A stretch of 64,000 nt of DNA from Xenorhabdus indica (GTDB lineage Bacteria; Pseudomonadota; Gammaproteobacteria; Enterobacterales; Enterobacteriaceae), in assembly GCF_014467235.1 (NCBI RefSeq), contig NZ_NKHP01000006.1, positions 146,899-210,898 on the forward strand, read 5' to 3'. Below, piece after piece: positions 1-9,884 of the stretch. The notes beneath the pieces were generated by a model. That model did not search any database, was not told the origin of the DNA, and saw nothing but the letters and a program-made list of their open reading frames with translations. The translations under genes were made by a program, and so were the position numbers. Within the stretch, counting starts at the first letter, position 1, and each line of letters begins with the position of its first letter.

Positions 1-2
1 CT

Positions 3-794
3 CTGGAAGAACGCCTTGGTGGAAAGCTGTTTAAGCGTCAGGGAAGAGGATTAGTTCCGTCAGAACTGGGACAACTTATTTTTCGCTATGCTGATAAAAT
101 GTTTATGCTCAGTCAGGAAATGCTGGATATTGTCACTTACAGCAGAGAGTCAAACCTGTTGTTTGACGTGGGTGTTGCGGATGCCTTGTCTAAACGTTTA
201 GTCAGCAAAGTATTAGAAACCGCAGTTGTGGAACAGGAAAAAATCCACCTGCGTTGTTTTGAATCAACCCATGAAATGCTGCTTGAGCAACTCAGCCAGC
301 ATAAACTGGATATGATCCTGTCAGATTGCCCGGTCGACTCCACCCAGCAGGAAGGTTTGTTTTCCGTCAAGTTGGGAGAATGCAGCATTAGTTTTTACTG
401 CCGTACGCCAATTCCCGAAAAACCATTCCCTGAATGCCTGGAAGAACGCCGTTTATTGATCCCCGGTCGCCGTTCAATGTTAGGCAGGAAACTGCTAACA
501 TGGATACGTAATAAAAATCTGCAAGTTGAAGTATTAGGCGAATTCGACGATGCCGCACTGATGAAAGCATTTGGCATGTACCATAATGCTATTTTTATTG
601 CTCCTTCGTTCTATGCCAATGATACTTTTGCTGACAGTGATATTATTGAAATAGGCAGACTGGATTCAGTGCAGGAAGAGTATTACGTCATCTTTGCGGA
701 AAGAATGATTCAGCATCCGGCAGTTCAACGTGTGTGTAATAAAGACTTTTCCGGCCTATTCAACGTCCCGTTAAAAAACAGACCGGAAAAATAA
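3..794 (+). CDS. nhaR: NhaR transcriptional activator, 5' end missing
   Basis: LysR-type activator of the Na+/H+ antiporter gene nhaA. The reading frame is open from the left edge, so about 38 N-terminal residues, including most of the helix-turn-helix, lie outside the window. The visible part starts inside the recognition/wing region ([16 protein letters not shown]) and continues through the effector domain. Stretches such as [18 protein letters not shown] and [14 protein letters not shown] match E. coli NhaR closely. The upstream neighbour would be nhaA. It is convergent with rpsT across a shared terminator. Identity is very secure; only the start is unseen. Confidence 0.95.
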   Translation: MEERLGGKLFKRQGRGLVPSELGQLIFRYADKMFMLSQEMLDIVTYSRESNLLFDVGVADALSKRLVSKVLETAVVEQEKIHLRCFESTHEMLLEQLSQHKLDMILSDCPVDSTQQEGLFSVKLGECSISFYCRTPIPEKPFPECLEERRLLIPGRRSMLGRKLLTWIRNKNLQVEVLGEFDDAALMKAFGMYHNAIFIAPSFYANDTFADSDIIEIGRLDSVQEEYYVIFAERMIQHPAVQRVCNKDFSGLFNVPLKNRPEK

Positions 795-814
795 CGTTGA
801 ATCTGCATCAACAG

Positions 815-862
815 ATATACCCTATGAATTTCAAGATGCAATTTTAAAAACGATGGATATAC
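815..862 (+). repeat. Palindromic intergenic repeat, partial copy
   Basis: Begins ATATACCCTATGAATTTCAAG and ends GGATATAC. This matches the left end of a ~62-bp palindromic element seen at several other intergenic sites (21433, 37358, 40919, 44316), but the right half is degenerate. It lies just after the nhaR stop. Confidence 0.5.
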
Positions 863-863
863 A

Positions 864-889
864 AAAAAACCGGCAAAAGCCGGTTTTTT
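864..889. terminator. Bidirectional terminator between nhaR and rpsT
   Basis: AAAAAACCGG, a short AAAA-containing loop, then CCGGTTTTTT. The A/T tracts on both sides let it work for both convergent genes. Confidence 0.85.
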
Positions 890-910
890 CAGCATAATTA
901 AAGCAAAGAG

Positions 911-1171
911 TTACATTGCTTTAATTTGCGCCGCCAGAGCAGATTTATGACGTGCTGCTTTATTTTTGTGGATCAAACCTTTGCAGGCGTGACGATCAAC
1001 AATTGGTTGCATGTCATTGAATGCTTTCTGTGCAGCTTCTTTATCGCCAGTAGCGATAGCCGCGTATACTTTCTTGATAAAAGTACGCACCATAGAACGA
1101 CGGCTTGCGTTATGCTGACGGCGTTTCTCAGACTGTACGGCGCGTTTCTTAGCTGATTTGATATTAGCCAA
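911..1171 (-). CDS. rpsT: 30S ribosomal protein S20
   Basis: Small-subunit ribosomal protein of 86 residues, very basic, starting [19 protein letters not shown] as in E. coli S20. It binds 16S rRNA in the body of the 30S subunit. The start codon is TTG (complement of CAA at 1169-1171), preceded by GGGAG. E. coli rpsT also uses UUG, and this weak start is known there to be part of translational autoregulation. Its presence here suggests the same control. No in-frame ATG gives a full S20. Confidence 0.97.
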   Translation of the reverse strand: MANIKSAKKRAVQSEKRRQHNASRRSMVRTFIKKVYAAIATGDKEAAQKAFNDMQPIVDRHACKGLIHKNKAARHKSALAAQIKAM

Positions 1172-1519
1172 GGTCCAACTCCCAAATATATTCTATTGAG
1201 GACAATTCAAAGGCCGAGGAATATGCCTGTTCAACCTTCTTTTGTCAATGGATTTGTGCAAATAAGCGTCGTTGTACGGCGACGCTGGTTACGTTGTGAT
1301 GGGGCAGGATTTTATCAGCTTACTGGGAGGGAATACAGTCTTTCACAATAAAAAACTCAATGAATCACCGATAAATGCGATAAATTAAATATTTTTCGGG
1401 CATCCAACCTGTTTTTATTGTATGAATCAGGTTATTAATTAAAACCCTTTGTGATCGTGGGTTAACCTTGTGCGTTGTACAAGGTATAATCCGGCAATTT
1501 TCACGGTATTGAGCCAGCT
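1172..1519. promoter_or_regulatory. rpsT/ribF divergent promoter region
   Basis: A 348-bp intergenic space between divergent genes. A good sigma70 candidate for ribF is TTAACC (1462-1467), a 17-bp spacer and TATAAT (1485-1490). A 7-bp-stem hairpin, AGCGTCG/CGACGCT, lies at 1265-1286 on the rpsT side. I see no open frame worth calling. Confidence 0.55.
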
Positions 1520-2464
1520 ATGGAGCTAATTCGCGGTATACACAATATCCGGGCGCGTCACCATGGTTGCGTGCTGACGATTGGTAATTTTGATGGTGTC
1601 CATCGTGGGCATCAGGCTTTATTGAAACATTTGAAGCAAGAAGGGCTGCGGCTCGGATTACCGACAATGGTTATGATTTTCGAACCACAACCACTGGAAG
1701 TCTTTCTCGCAGATAAAGCGCCTGCTCGCCTGACACGGCTACGAGATAAAATAAAATATTTATCTCAGTATGGCGTTGATTATTTGTTGTGTGTGAAATT
1801 TGACAGACACTTTGCAGCCAATTCACCGGAAGCCTTTGTTTCTCGGTTGCTCGTTGAAAAACTGGGTGTTAAGTTTCTGGCTGTAGGTGATGATTTCCGT
1901 TTCGGTAAAAACCGCTTCGGTGATTTTCACTATTTACAACAAGCAGGTAAACAATACGGTTTTGATGTTGCCAGTACAGACAGCTTTTGTGACAGTGGAT
2001 TGCGGATCAGCAGTACCGTTATTCGTCAATCGTTGCAAGATGATGATCTAACATTGGCCGAAACATTATTAGGATATCCTTACAGCATAAGTGGCAGAGT
2101 TGTTCATGGTAACCGCCTGGGGCGCACGATTGGCTTTCCTACAGCGAACTTACCTTTAAAACGTCTGGTTGCCCCTGTAAAAGGCGTTTATGCTGTTGAA
2201 GTTTATGGATTAGGCAATAATCCTTTACTGGGTGTTGCCAACATTGGAAATCGCCCCACTGTTGCGGGTCAGGGCCAGCAACTTGAAGTGCATTTAATTG
2301 ATACCCAAATGGATCTGTATGGGCGTCATATCAATGTGGTATTACGCAAAAAATTGCGTGATGAGCAGCGGTTTGCTTCGCTTGATGCGCTTAAACAGCA
2401 AATCGCAAATGATGTGGTTGCTGCGAGGGAATACTTTTTGCAGCGATCCGAGTCATATATCTGA
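1520..2464 (+). CDS. ribF: Bifunctional riboflavin kinase / FAD synthetase
   Basis: Converts riboflavin to FMN and FMN to FAD in the cytoplasm. 314 residues, the usual length. The N-terminal nucleotidyltransferase domain has GNFDGVHRGH at residues 22-31 and an ISSTVIRQ motif near 170. The C-terminal flavokinase domain has GRTIGFPTANLP near 205 and GVANIGNRPT near 240. It sits upstream of ileS as in other enterobacteria and is probably cotranscribed with ileS-lspA-fkpB-ispH. A short ATACCC/GGGTAT inverted repeat (about 2464-2484) lies in the ribF-ileS gap. Confidence 0.97.
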   Translation: MELIRGIHNIRARHHGCVLTIGNFDGVHRGHQALLKHLKQEGLRLGLPTMVMIFEPQPLEVFLADKAPARLTRLRDKIKYLSQYGVDYLLCVKFDRHFAANSPEAFVSRLLVEKLGVKFLAVGDDFRFGKNRFGDFHYLQQAGKQYGFDVASTDSFCDSGLRISSTVIRQSLQDDDLTLAETLLGYPYSISGRVVHGNRLGRTIGFPTANLPLKRLVAPVKGVYAVEVYGLGNNPLLGVANIGNRPTVAGQGQQLEVHLIDTQMDLYGRHINVVLRKKLRDEQRFASLDALKQQIANDVVAAREYFLQRSESYI

Positions 2465-2511
2465 TACCCATATATAAGGGTATAGCGGAAAATTGGAACT
2501 GAGAATCGAGA

Positions 2512-5334
2512 ATGAGTGACTATAAAGACACCCTGAATTTACCGGAAACAGGGTTCCCTATGCGCGGGGATTTAGCCAAGCGCGAACCAGATATGTTGAA
2601 ACGTTGGTATAAAGAAGGTTTGTATCAGGCTATCAGAAAAGCAAAATCAGGTAAAAAGACCTTCATTTTGCACGATGGCCCTCCATATGCAAATGGCGAT
2701 ATTCATATTGGTCACTCAGTCAATAAAATTCTCAAAGACATTGTTGTTAAATCCAAAGGATTATCAGGCTACGATTCGCCTTATATTCCTGGTTGGGACT
2801 GCCACGGTTTGCCAATTGAGCTCAAGGTTGAGCAAATTATCGGTAAGCCGGGTGAAAAATTTTCCGCCGCTGAGTTCCGTGCTGAGTGTCGCAAATATGC
2901 AATGAGCCAAGTCGAAACACAAAAGGCGGGTTTCAAACGTCTGGGTGTTCTGGGTGACTGGGATAAACCTTACCTGACGATGGACTTCAAAACAGAAGCA
3001 GACATCATTCGTGCACTGGGTCGTATTATCGACAACGGTCATTTGTTGAAAGGTGTTAAACCTGTTCACTGGTGTACTGATTGTGGCTCTTCTCTTGCCG
3101 AAGCGGAAGTTGAGTATTACGACAAAACCTCCCCTTCTATTGACGTCTGTTTCACCGCCGTTGATGCAGATGCAGTGTATGCCAAATTTGCCAAATCGGG
3201 GATGGAGTTACAGAATCTGCCGGTTTCTCTGGTGATCTGGACAACCACACCGTGGACATTACCAGCAAACCGAGCGATCTCATTAGGCTCAGAAATCACT
3301 TACCAATTGGTCAAAGTTAACAATGAATGCCTGATTCTGGCTGCGGAATTGGTTGAATCTGTTATGCAGCGCGCAGGCATCACTGTATGGGAAGTCATCG
3401 GTGACTGCAAAGGCGCAGATCTGGAACTGATGCGTTTCAACCATCCATTCATGGGCTTTGACACTCCTGCTATTCTGGGCGATCACGTGACTCTTGATGC
3501 GGGTACTGGTGCAGTACATACTGCGGGCGGTCATGGCCCGGACGACTACTCTATCAGCCTGAAATATGGCCTTGAAATCGCAAACCCGGTTGGGCCAAAT
3601 GGCTGCTACATCTCTGGCACTTATCCTTCTCTGGATGGCCTGTTTGTTTTCAAAGCGAACGATGTCATCGTTGAGTTACTGAAAGAAAAAGGCGCGTTAC
3701 TGAGTCTGTCAAAAATTCAGCACAGCTATCCTTGCTGCTGGCGTCACAAAAAGCCAATCATCTTCCGTGCAACACCACAATGGTTTATCAGCATGGATCA
3801 GAACGGCCTGCGTGAACAATCACTGAAAGAGATCAAAGGGGTTGAGTGGATCCCAGGTTGGGGACAAGCGCGCATTGAATCCATGGTAGAAAACCGTCCG
3901 GACTGGTGTATCTCCCGTCAGCGCACATGGGGCGTACCGATGTCTCTGTTCTTGCATAAAGAGACACAAGAACTGCACCCTCGCACGCCAGAACTCATTG
4001 AAGAAGTTGCCAAACGTGTTGAAATAGATGGCATTCAGGCATGGTGGGATCTTGACGCATCAGAACTTCTGGGTAATGAAGCAACAGATTACATCAAAAC
4101 ACAGGATACACTGGATGTCTGGTTTGATTCAGGAAGCACCCACGCCTCTGTTGTCGATGTTCGCACAGAATTCAATGGTCATTCTGCAAACATTTATCTG
4201 GAAGGCTCTGACCAGCACCGTGGCTGGTTTATGTCCTCACTCATGCTGTCAACCGCGATCAAAGGTAAAGCACCTTACCGTCAGGTTCTGACTCACGGTT
4301 TCACCGTTGATGAACAAGGACGTAAAATGTCCAAATCCATCGGTAACACCGTTAGCCCGCAAGATGTGATGAATAAACTGGGGGCAGATATCCTGCGCTT
4401 ATGGGTAGCGTCAACAGATTACTCCGGCGAAATTGCAGTTTCTGATGAAATCCTGAAACGCTCAGCGGATGCTTACCGCCGCATCCGTAATACAGCTCGG
4501 TTCCTGCTGGCAAACCTGAACGGTTTCGATCCTGACCAGCACATGGTAAAAGCGGAAGACATGGTAACACTGGATCGCTGGGCGGTAGGTCGTGCGCAGG
4601 CAGCACAGGCTGATATCCTCAAACACTACGATGAATACGACTTCCACTCCGTTGTTCAACGCTTGATGCAGTTCTGCTCCGTAGAGATGGGATCATTCTA
4701 TCTGGACATCATCAAAGATCGTCAATACACCGCAAAACGCGACAGTGTTGCCCGCCGTAGCTGCCAGAGCGCTTTATTCCATATTGCAGAAGCACTGGTT
4801 CGCTGGATAGCACCAATCCTTTCCTTCACTGCGGATGAAGTGTGGAATGAATTGCCTGGCAAACGCGCACAGTTCGTCTTGACCGAAGAGTGGTATGATG
4901 GTCTATTCGGTCTGGCAGGCAGTGAAAATATGAACGATACTTTCTGGGCTGAATTACTGCAAGTTCGCAGTGAAGTGAACAAAGTACTGGAACAGGCTCG
5001 TGCCGATAAATACATCCGCAGTTCACTGGAAGCGGCTGTCACACTTTATGCTGATGATGTACTGGCAGAAAAACTCAACAAACTGTCTGATGAGTTGCGT
5101 TTTGTATTACTGACTTCACAAACCGAAGTTGCCGCCTATTCATCTGCGTGTGATGATGCACAACAGAGCGAACTTAAAGGGCTGAAAATTGCCTTCCGTA
5201 AAGCAGACGGTGAAAAATGCCCACGTTGCTGGCACTACGCTAAAGACCTGGGATTGGTAGCGGAACATGCAGAACTCTGTGGCCGCTGTGTGACTAACGT
5301 TGCCGGTAACGGTGAAGAGCGTAAATTTGCCTGA
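2512..5334 (+). CDS. ileS: Isoleucyl-tRNA synthetase
   Basis: Class I aminoacyl-tRNA synthetase that charges tRNA-Ile and edits valine. 940 residues against 938 in E. coli. Visible motifs are HIGH at 65-68, KMSKS at 605-609, and a C-terminal zinc finger with Cys903, Cys906, Cys923 and Cys926. The CP1 editing domain lies between ([13 protein letters not shown], then [16 protein letters not shown]). The stop codon overlaps the lspA start by one base (TGATG), so the two are translationally coupled. Confidence 0.98.
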   Translation: MSDYKDTLNLPETGFPMRGDLAKREPDMLKRWYKEGLYQAIRKAKSGKKTFILHDGPPYANGDIHIGHSVNKILKDIVVKSKGLSGYDSPYIPGWDCHGLPIELKVEQIIGKPGEKFSAAEFRAECRKYAMSQVETQKAGFKRLGVLGDWDKPYLTMDFKTEADIIRALGRIIDNGHLLKGVKPVHWCTDCGSSLAEAEVEYYDKTSPSIDVCFTAVDADAVYAKFAKSGMELQNLPVSLVIWTTTPWTLPANRAISLGSEITYQLVKVNNECLILAAELVESVMQRAGITVWEVIGDCKGADLELMRFNHPFMGFDTPAILGDHVTLDAGTGAVHTAGGHGPDDYSISLKYGLEIANPVGPNGCYISGTYPSLDGLFVFKANDVIVELLKEKGALLSLSKIQHSYPCCWRHKKPIIFRATPQWFISMDQNGLREQSLKEIKGVEWIPGWGQARIESMVENRPDWCISRQRTWGVPMSLFLHKETQELHPRTPELIEEVAKRVEIDGIQAWWDLDASELLGNEATDYIKTQDTLDVWFDSGSTHASVVDVRTEFNGHSANIYLEGSDQHRGWFMSSLMLSTAIKGKAPYRQVLTHGFTVDEQGRKMSKSIGNTVSPQDVMNKLGADILRLWVASTDYSGEIAVSDEILKRSADAYRRIRNTARFLLANLNGFDPDQHMVKAEDMVTLDRWAVGRAQAAQADILKHYDEYDFHSVVQRLMQFCSVEMGSFYLDIIKDRQYTAKRDSVARRSCQSALFHIAEALVRWIAPILSFTADEVWNELPGKRAQFVLTEEWYDGLFGLAGSENMNDTFWAELLQVRSEVNKVLEQARADKYIRSSLEAAVTLYADDVLAEKLNKLSDELRFVLLTSQTEVAAYSSACDDAQQSELKGLKIAFRKADGEKCPRCWHYAKDLGLVAEHAELCGRCVTNVAGNGEERKFA

Positions 5335-5873
5335 TGAAGAAACCCATTTGTTCCACTGGCCTCCGCTGGCTTTGGTTAGTTGTTGTGGTATTGATTTTGG
5401 ATCTGGGCAGTAAACAGTTAGTATTACAAAACTTCAGACTGTACGAATCCATACCATTAATACCGTACTTCAATCTGACTTATGCCCAAAATCTTGGGGC
5501 TGCGTTTAGTTTTCTGGCTGACAAAGGTGGCTGGCAGCGTTGGTTTTTTGCCTTGATTGCGGTTGTCATCTCTATCACGCTGCTGGTAATGATGTATCGT
5601 TCCAGTGCTAAACAGAAACTGAACAACATTGCTTATGCTTTAGTGATTGGTGGAGCACTGGGAAATCTGTTTGATCGACTGGTACATGGTTTTGTTGTCG
5701 ATTTCATCGATTTTTATATCGGAGCATGGCACTGGCCTACCTTTAATATTGCAGACACTGCCATTTGCATCGGGGCAGCACTCATTATCATTGAGAGCTT
5801 TATCAGTTCGGATGATAAGAAAACTGTACCAAAACAAACAGAATCTAAACAACAATCATCAAGAAAACAATAA
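5334..5873 (+). CDS. lspA: Lipoprotein signal peptidase (SPase II)
   Basis: Inner-membrane aspartyl protease that cleaves prolipoprotein signal peptides. 179 residues with four hydrophobic segments. The catalytic regions [19 protein letters not shown] and FNIADTAI carry the two conserved aspartates. The C-terminal tail is polar (K/Q/S rich) and a little longer than in E. coli (164 residues). Overlaps ileS by one base and is followed by fkpB. Confidence 0.96.
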   Translation: MKKPICSTGLRWLWLVVVVLILDLGSKQLVLQNFRLYESIPLIPYFNLTYAQNLGAAFSFLADKGGWQRWFFALIAVVISITLLVMMYRSSAKQKLNNIAYALVIGGALGNLFDRLVHGFVVDFIDFYIGAWHWPTFNIADTAICIGAALIIIESFISSDDKKTVPKQTESKQQSSRKQ

Positions 5874-5879
5874 GAAACC

Positions 5880-5904
5880 AGCCCCGGTTAATATAACCGG
5901 GGCT
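5880..5904 (+). terminator. GC-rich hairpin after lspA
   Basis: AGCCCCGGTT, short loop, AACCGGGGCT: a perfect strong stem directly after the lspA stop. There is no clean T-run, so it may be an attenuator or an mRNA-stability hairpin between lspA and fkpB rather than a full terminator. Confidence 0.55.
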
Positions 5905-5983
5905 GATAGCTTTACCCACTTGCAATTATTTATTATTAAATCATTTTTTACTAAATCGTTTTTTACTAAAAGGTTTGAGCAAC

Positions 5984-6454
5984 ATGTCAATGCAGGTGCA
6001 AATGCACAGTGCAGTTTTGTTACACTTCACATTAAAACTGGATGATGGTTCAACAGCAGACTCGACTTATAGTCAGGGTAAACCCGCATTATTCCGTTTA
6101 GGTGATGGCAGCCTTTCCGAGCCACTCGAACAACAGCTGATTGGTTTGAAAGCTGGCGATAAACACCAATTCATACTGGCAGGAGAAACTGTTTTCGGCA
6201 AATATAATCCTGATCTGGTGCAATACTTCACACCACGCGATTTTGCCAATTCGGATATTCCTGAAGTGGGCACTATCATGCTATTTACTGCTATGAATGG
6301 TAGCGAAATGCCGGGGTTTATCAAAGAAGTTGCAGAAGGTTCTATCACTGTTGATTTTAACCATCCACTGGCTGACCAAAACGTCACTTTTGAGATTGAA
6401 GTGTTGGAAATAGACCCTCAGTTGGAGGAAAACCATGCAAATATTGCTGGCTAA
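5984..6454 (+). CDS. fkpB: FKBP-type peptidyl-prolyl isomerase (SlpA-like)
   Basis: Cytoplasmic cis-trans prolyl isomerase of the SlyD/SlpA type. 156 residues from the ATG at 5984 (MSMQVQ...). This start aligns with E. coli FkpB and has AAAGG about 10 bases upstream; a TTG at 5975 is too close to that site. Conserved parts include [10 protein letters not shown] near the N-terminus, [12 protein letters not shown], and DFNHPLADQ with [10 protein letters not shown] near the C-terminus. The last 20 bases overlap ispH, an unusually long overlap that adds a short tail (NHANIAG). Confidence 0.93.
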   Translation: MSMQVQMHSAVLLHFTLKLDDGSTADSTYSQGKPALFRLGDGSLSEPLEQQLIGLKAGDKHQFILAGETVFGKYNPDLVQYFTPRDFANSDIPEVGTIMLFTAMNGSEMPGFIKEVAEGSITVDFNHPLADQNVTFEIEVLEIDPQLEENHANIAG

Positions 6455-7388
6455 CCCTCGTGGTTTTTGTGCTGGTGTTGATCGTGCCATCAGCATTGTA
6501 GAACGCGCATTAGAATTATATGGCGCACCGATTTATGTTCGCCATGAAGTAGTACATAACCGCTATGTGGTTGATGATCTCAGGAATCGGGGAGCTATCT
6601 TCATTGAAGAAATTTCAGAAGTTCCTGATGGTGCAATTCTGATTTTCTCCGCACATGGCGTTTCTCAAACTATCCGTAACGAAGCTCGTTCCCGCAATTT
6701 AACCATGCTGTTTGATGCTACCTGCCCGCTGGTAACAAAAGTCCATATGGAAGTCGCCCGTGCAAGCCGTAAAGGTAAAGAAGCTATTTTAATCGGACAT
6801 GCCGGTCATCCAGAAGTTGAAGGCACGATGGGGCAGTACAATAACCCTGAAGGCGGTATGTATCTGGTGGAATCACCGGAAGATGTATGGAAATTGCAGG
6901 TTAAAGACGAAAATAATCTCTGCTTTATGACACAAACCACACTTTCTGTGGATGATACCTCAGAAGTGATTGATGCACTTAATGCCCGGTTCCCGAATAT
7001 TATCGGCCCACGTAAGGATGATATCTGTTATGCCACCACCAATCGTCAGGAAGCGGTTCGCGATTTGGCAACAGATGCCGATATTGTCTTAGTCGTTGGC
7101 TCCAAAAACTCATCAAACTCAAACCGTCTGGCTGAACTGGCACAACGTATGGGCAAACCGGCTTATTTGATTGATTCTGCCGATGATATCAAAGAGGAAT
7201 GGGTTGATGGTGTGAATTCTATTGGCTTGACAGCAGGAGCATCCGCACCAGATATTTTAGTGCAACAAGTCATTAAGCGTTTGAAAATGCTTGGCGCAGA
7301 AACGGTTAATGAACTGCATGGCCGCGAAGAAAGCATTGTGTTTGAAGTACCGAAAGAACTACGAGTTGAAGTGAAAGAAGTTCATTAA
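6435..7388 (+). CDS. ispH: 4-hydroxy-3-methylbut-2-enyl diphosphate reductase
   Basis: Last enzyme of the MEP isoprenoid pathway. An iron-sulfur protein that makes IPP and DMAPP from HMBPP. 317 residues. Cluster ligands are Cys12 ([11 protein letters not shown]), the Cys of DATCPLV near 96 and the Cys of [11 protein letters not shown] near 197. The substrate region [10 protein letters not shown] is intact. The start ATG has GGAGG upstream inside fkpB. It ends the conserved nhaR-ispH block; in E. coli rihC and dapB follow, whereas here an accessory block intervenes. Confidence 0.97.
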   Translation: MQILLANPRGFCAGVDRAISIVERALELYGAPIYVRHEVVHNRYVVDDLRNRGAIFIEEISEVPDGAILIFSAHGVSQTIRNEARSRNLTMLFDATCPLVTKVHMEVARASRKGKEAILIGHAGHPEVEGTMGQYNNPEGGMYLVESPEDVWKLQVKDENNLCFMTQTTLSVDDTSEVIDALNARFPNIIGPRKDDICYATTNRQEAVRDLATDADIVLVVGSKNSSNSNRLAELAQRMGKPAYLIDSADDIKEEWVDGVNSIGLTAGASAPDILVQQVIKRLKMLGAETVNELHGREESIVFEVPKELRVEVKEVH

Positions 7389-7436
7389 CTTCGGATTGAC
7401 TTAAGAACCGCTATTTCAGGATTGCTTCAACTTAAA

Positions 7437-7498
7437 TTCGGCTTTTCTGTTGGAAGATGCAATTAATTTATTCGGCATCTTTCTAACGAAAAGCCGAA
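7437..7498. repeat. Long imperfect palindrome at core/accessory junction
   Basis: Arms TTCGGCTTTTC (7437-7447) and GAAAAGCCGAA (7488-7498) are perfect. The inner parts, GTTGGAAGATGC and GCATCTTTCTAAC, also pair with one bulge. This makes a stem of about 23 bp around a 14-base AT loop. It lies between the convergent ispH and GNAT genes and may serve as their terminator. Confidence 0.7.
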
Positions 7499-7521
7499 TA
7501 TGAATGTCTTGCCAAAAAAAT

Positions 7522-8190
7522 TTAACAACATTCATAACGGCTTGTTATCTCATTCCATTTCCATTTATCATTTCTTGCCGCGGGATGTAATTCCATGTCC
7601 CTATTTACGTTCACAAACCCCATATTGATATATGCTTGCCTCGCCTCATCATATGGAGAAAGCTTTAACTTTCCTTCCATCCCTAATTGTTGTGATTTAT
7701 TTACTGCATACTCAATGAGTAAAACACCACAACCTCGAATGCCGCAATGAGTAGCCAAAAAAGAAACTTCAGGTAACTCATTTTCATGATTATCTTTCAC
7801 TAATAATTGTAAAGCACCAACAGGAATACCTCTGAAATAAGCAATAACAAAAAACTTTTTTGAACCGTCAGTTTTATCTCTCATAGATTGAAGCTTTGCA
7901 TTAGTCGAGAGGCAACTAAGTATACTAACTGCCTGATTATATCTCATTTTCCACCTTTGCTGTTCTTCATTAAGTTTAAGAAAATCAAAATAGAACCAAT
8001 CCTCAGCCATAGTTTCTGTTAGCATCTTTTCCGTTGCGTTGAATGCTTCTTCTGGGGTAACCTCCTTGATTGTGATAAATGTTCTCATATTAACCAATGT
8101 TGTGTACATATCCGAACAGGACCTGGACCGGGTTAAAGGGCCAAATCCTACAGAATGGTTGTTAATATTAAAAGATTTTGATCTGAACAT
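7522..8190 (-). CDS. GNAT-family N-acetyltransferase-like protein (copy 1)
   Basis: 222 residues. The C-terminal half carries a GNAT acetyl-CoA motif (CGIRGCGVLLIEYAV) followed by the typical motif-B ending (ARQAYINMGF). The N-terminal ~100 residues are not recognisable. The start ATG has AGAGGGGA upstream. A second, diverged copy follows at 8336-8938 in the same orientation. The pair shares a 59-base identical block over the acetyl-CoA motif although the rest has diverged. Substrate unknown. The block is AT-rich and replaces rihC of the E. coli order, which suggests acquired DNA. Confidence 0.75.
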   Translation of the reverse strand: MFRSKSFNINNHSVGFGPLTRSRSCSDMYTTLVNMRTFITIKEVTPEEAFNATEKMLTETMAEDWFYFDFLKLNEEQQRWKMRYNQAVSILSCLSTNAKLQSMRDKTDGSKKFFVIAYFRGIPVGALQLLVKDNHENELPEVSFLATHCGIRGCGVLLIEYAVNKSQQLGMEGKLKLSPYDEARQAYINMGFVNVNRDMELHPAARNDKWKWNEITSRYECC

Positions 8191-8280
8191 TACATTAATT
8201 CCCCTCTTTACTATTTTGAACGATATAAATAATTCATCTGACTTCTCTCTAATAAAAATCCAAATATAATATATACACGT

Positions 8281-8316
8281 CTTCTTTCAAGTTACATCTT
8301 GAAATCTATAGGATAT
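8281..8316 (-). repeat. Palindromic intergenic repeat, internally deleted copy
   Basis: CTTTCAAGTT next to ATCTTGAAATCTATAGG: the two flanks of the ~62-bp element family joined with the middle missing. It lies between the two GNAT genes. Confidence 0.5.
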
Positions 8317-8335
8317 TAGCTGTCCTACCTGATAT

Positions 8336-8938
8336 TCAGCAGAAACTATAACGACCCGTTGCCTCATCCCATTTCCATTTATCACTTCTGTCAGCAGGAT
8401 ATAATTCCAGATGCTCGTCGGCCCTAGTAAATCCCATCGCCATATATGCCGATCTCGCTCTTTCATATGGAGAAAGTTGTAACTTCCCCCCCATACCTAA
8501 TTGTTGTGATTTATTTACTGCATACTCAATGAGTAAAACACCACAACCTCGAATACCACAATGAGTTGCCAAAAAAACGACTTTCGGTAATTCCTCAGTA
8601 ATTAATAATTGTAAAATTCCGATAGGAATACCTCTGAAATAAGCAACAGAAAACAACATTCTTTCATCAGTTCCTTTTAATTTAAGGCGCTTACCAATAT
8701 TATCATAGAGAAAATCAAATATTTTCAATGCCTGGCTATATCTCGAATTCCATTTTATTTGCTCTTCATCAAGCTTAGAAGAATTAAAGCATAACCACTC
8801 ATTATTCATAGTTTCTTTCTTTATTTTTTCCATTGCGCTAAATGCTTCTGGTAAACTAGCCTCCTTAATAACTATAGAACATCTGATATCAATTGATTTT
8901 GGCCATATTTCTGAAAAAGATCTTGATCTGGATATCAT
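8336..8938 (-). CDS. GNAT-family N-acetyltransferase-like protein (copy 2)
   Basis: 200 residues. Paralogue of the 7522-8190 gene, lacking its first ~20 residues. It has the same core, THCGIRGCGVLLIEYAVNK, and a motif-B ending (ARSAYMAMGF). A very strong ribosome site (AAGGAGGT, five bases before ATG) fixes the start at 8938. N-terminal parts of both copies share SRSRS(F)S/RSRSCS, and C-termini share WKW(N/D)E. Function unknown. A toxin-immunity, antibiotic-modifying or effector role is possible but nothing in the sequence decides it. Confidence 0.75.
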   Translation of the reverse strand: MISRSRSFSEIWPKSIDIRCSIVIKEASLPEAFSAMEKIKKETMNNEWLCFNSSKLDEEQIKWNSRYSQALKIFDFLYDNIGKRLKLKGTDERMLFSVAYFRGIPIGILQLLITEELPKVVFLATHCGIRGCGVLLIEYAVNKSQQLGMGGKLQLSPYERARSAYMAMGFTRADEHLELYPADRSDKWKWDEATGRYSFC

Positions 8939-9178
8939 ATTGACCTCCTTATGATATAAACATTTTTTACTATTATATTGCTATCATTAACTAGCTAAAA
9001 ACCTTTATTTTTTCCATAATTAATATTATCAATAAATTTATTTATTTAAAGAAGTTGGGATAATTAAAATAATTTTATAGTTTTCATATTAGTTGATATA
9101 AAAACTCATCTCCATCAAAAATAAAAACACCTTTGAATTAAGTCATAATACACCGTTACTGTATTGAGTCAATTTCTG

Positions 9179-9817
9179 TTACACAGAAATAAATAAAAGA
9201 CGAACAGAAAAACCAATCAAAACCACGCCTACTGCGCGTTCGAACCAATGCCCAAGCCGGATAAACTGTAAGCGAACCGTAGCACTGGAAAAAAGACAGC
9301 TCACCAGAATAAACCACGCTGCATTTACTATACACATCCATACACCATAAAAAATCTGGACAGATAACGGCGTAGTTGCGCTCACAACAGTTGTGAAGAC
9401 AGCCAGAAAAAATAAAGTTGCTTTGGGATTGGTAGCATTTGTCATAAAACCAGTAAAAAAAGCTCGTCGCAAGTTTCTTTGTTGCGGAAGTGCCTTATTC
9501 GGGAGGATAAAATCCATTTTTTCCGGCTTACTTCTAATAAATTGAATCCCCAAGTAGCAAATATATATACCACCAATCATTTTTGCTATTGTCATCAGCC
9601 AAGGTGTTGAATGTATTAATGCTCCAATACCAATCAATGTATAAATAACATGGACTGATATTCCCGCACCAATACCAATAGCGGTACAAATTCCCACCCA
9701 ACGACCAAAACGTATGCTCTGTCGTAGTGTTACGGCAAAATCTGGTCCCGGTGCAACAACTGCCAAAAAATGAATAAGTGCCAGTCCCCAAAACTCATGC
9801 AAGTAATCAGAAAGCAT
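9179..9817 (-). CDS. LysE/RhtB-family amino-acid exporter
   Basis: 212-residue inner-membrane protein with about six hydrophobic segments. The N-terminal family signature is LIHFLAVVAPGPDFAVTLRQS, and TNPKATLFFLAVF is typical of LysE translocators. Members export lysine, homoserine, threonine or related amino acids. It lies just downstream of the AlaX gene on the same strand (67-base gap), so the two are probably cotranscribed and may share the LysR regulator upstream. Substrate not deducible. Confidence 0.88.
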   Translation of the reverse strand: MLSDYLHEFWGLALIHFLAVVAPGPDFAVTLRQSIRFGRWVGICTAIGIGAGISVHVIYTLIGIGALIHSTPWLMTIAKMIGGIYICYLGIQFIRSKPEKMDFILPNKALPQQRNLRRAFFTGFMTNATNPKATLFFLAVFTTVVSATTPLSVQIFYGVWMCIVNAAWFILVSCLFSSATVRLQFIRLGHWFERAVGVVLIGFSVRLLFISV

Positions 9818-9884
9818 ATTTACCCCGAAAAGCGTTTATATTTATAGTGGTATCACTGGGTTGAATCTATTATGACGCAATACA

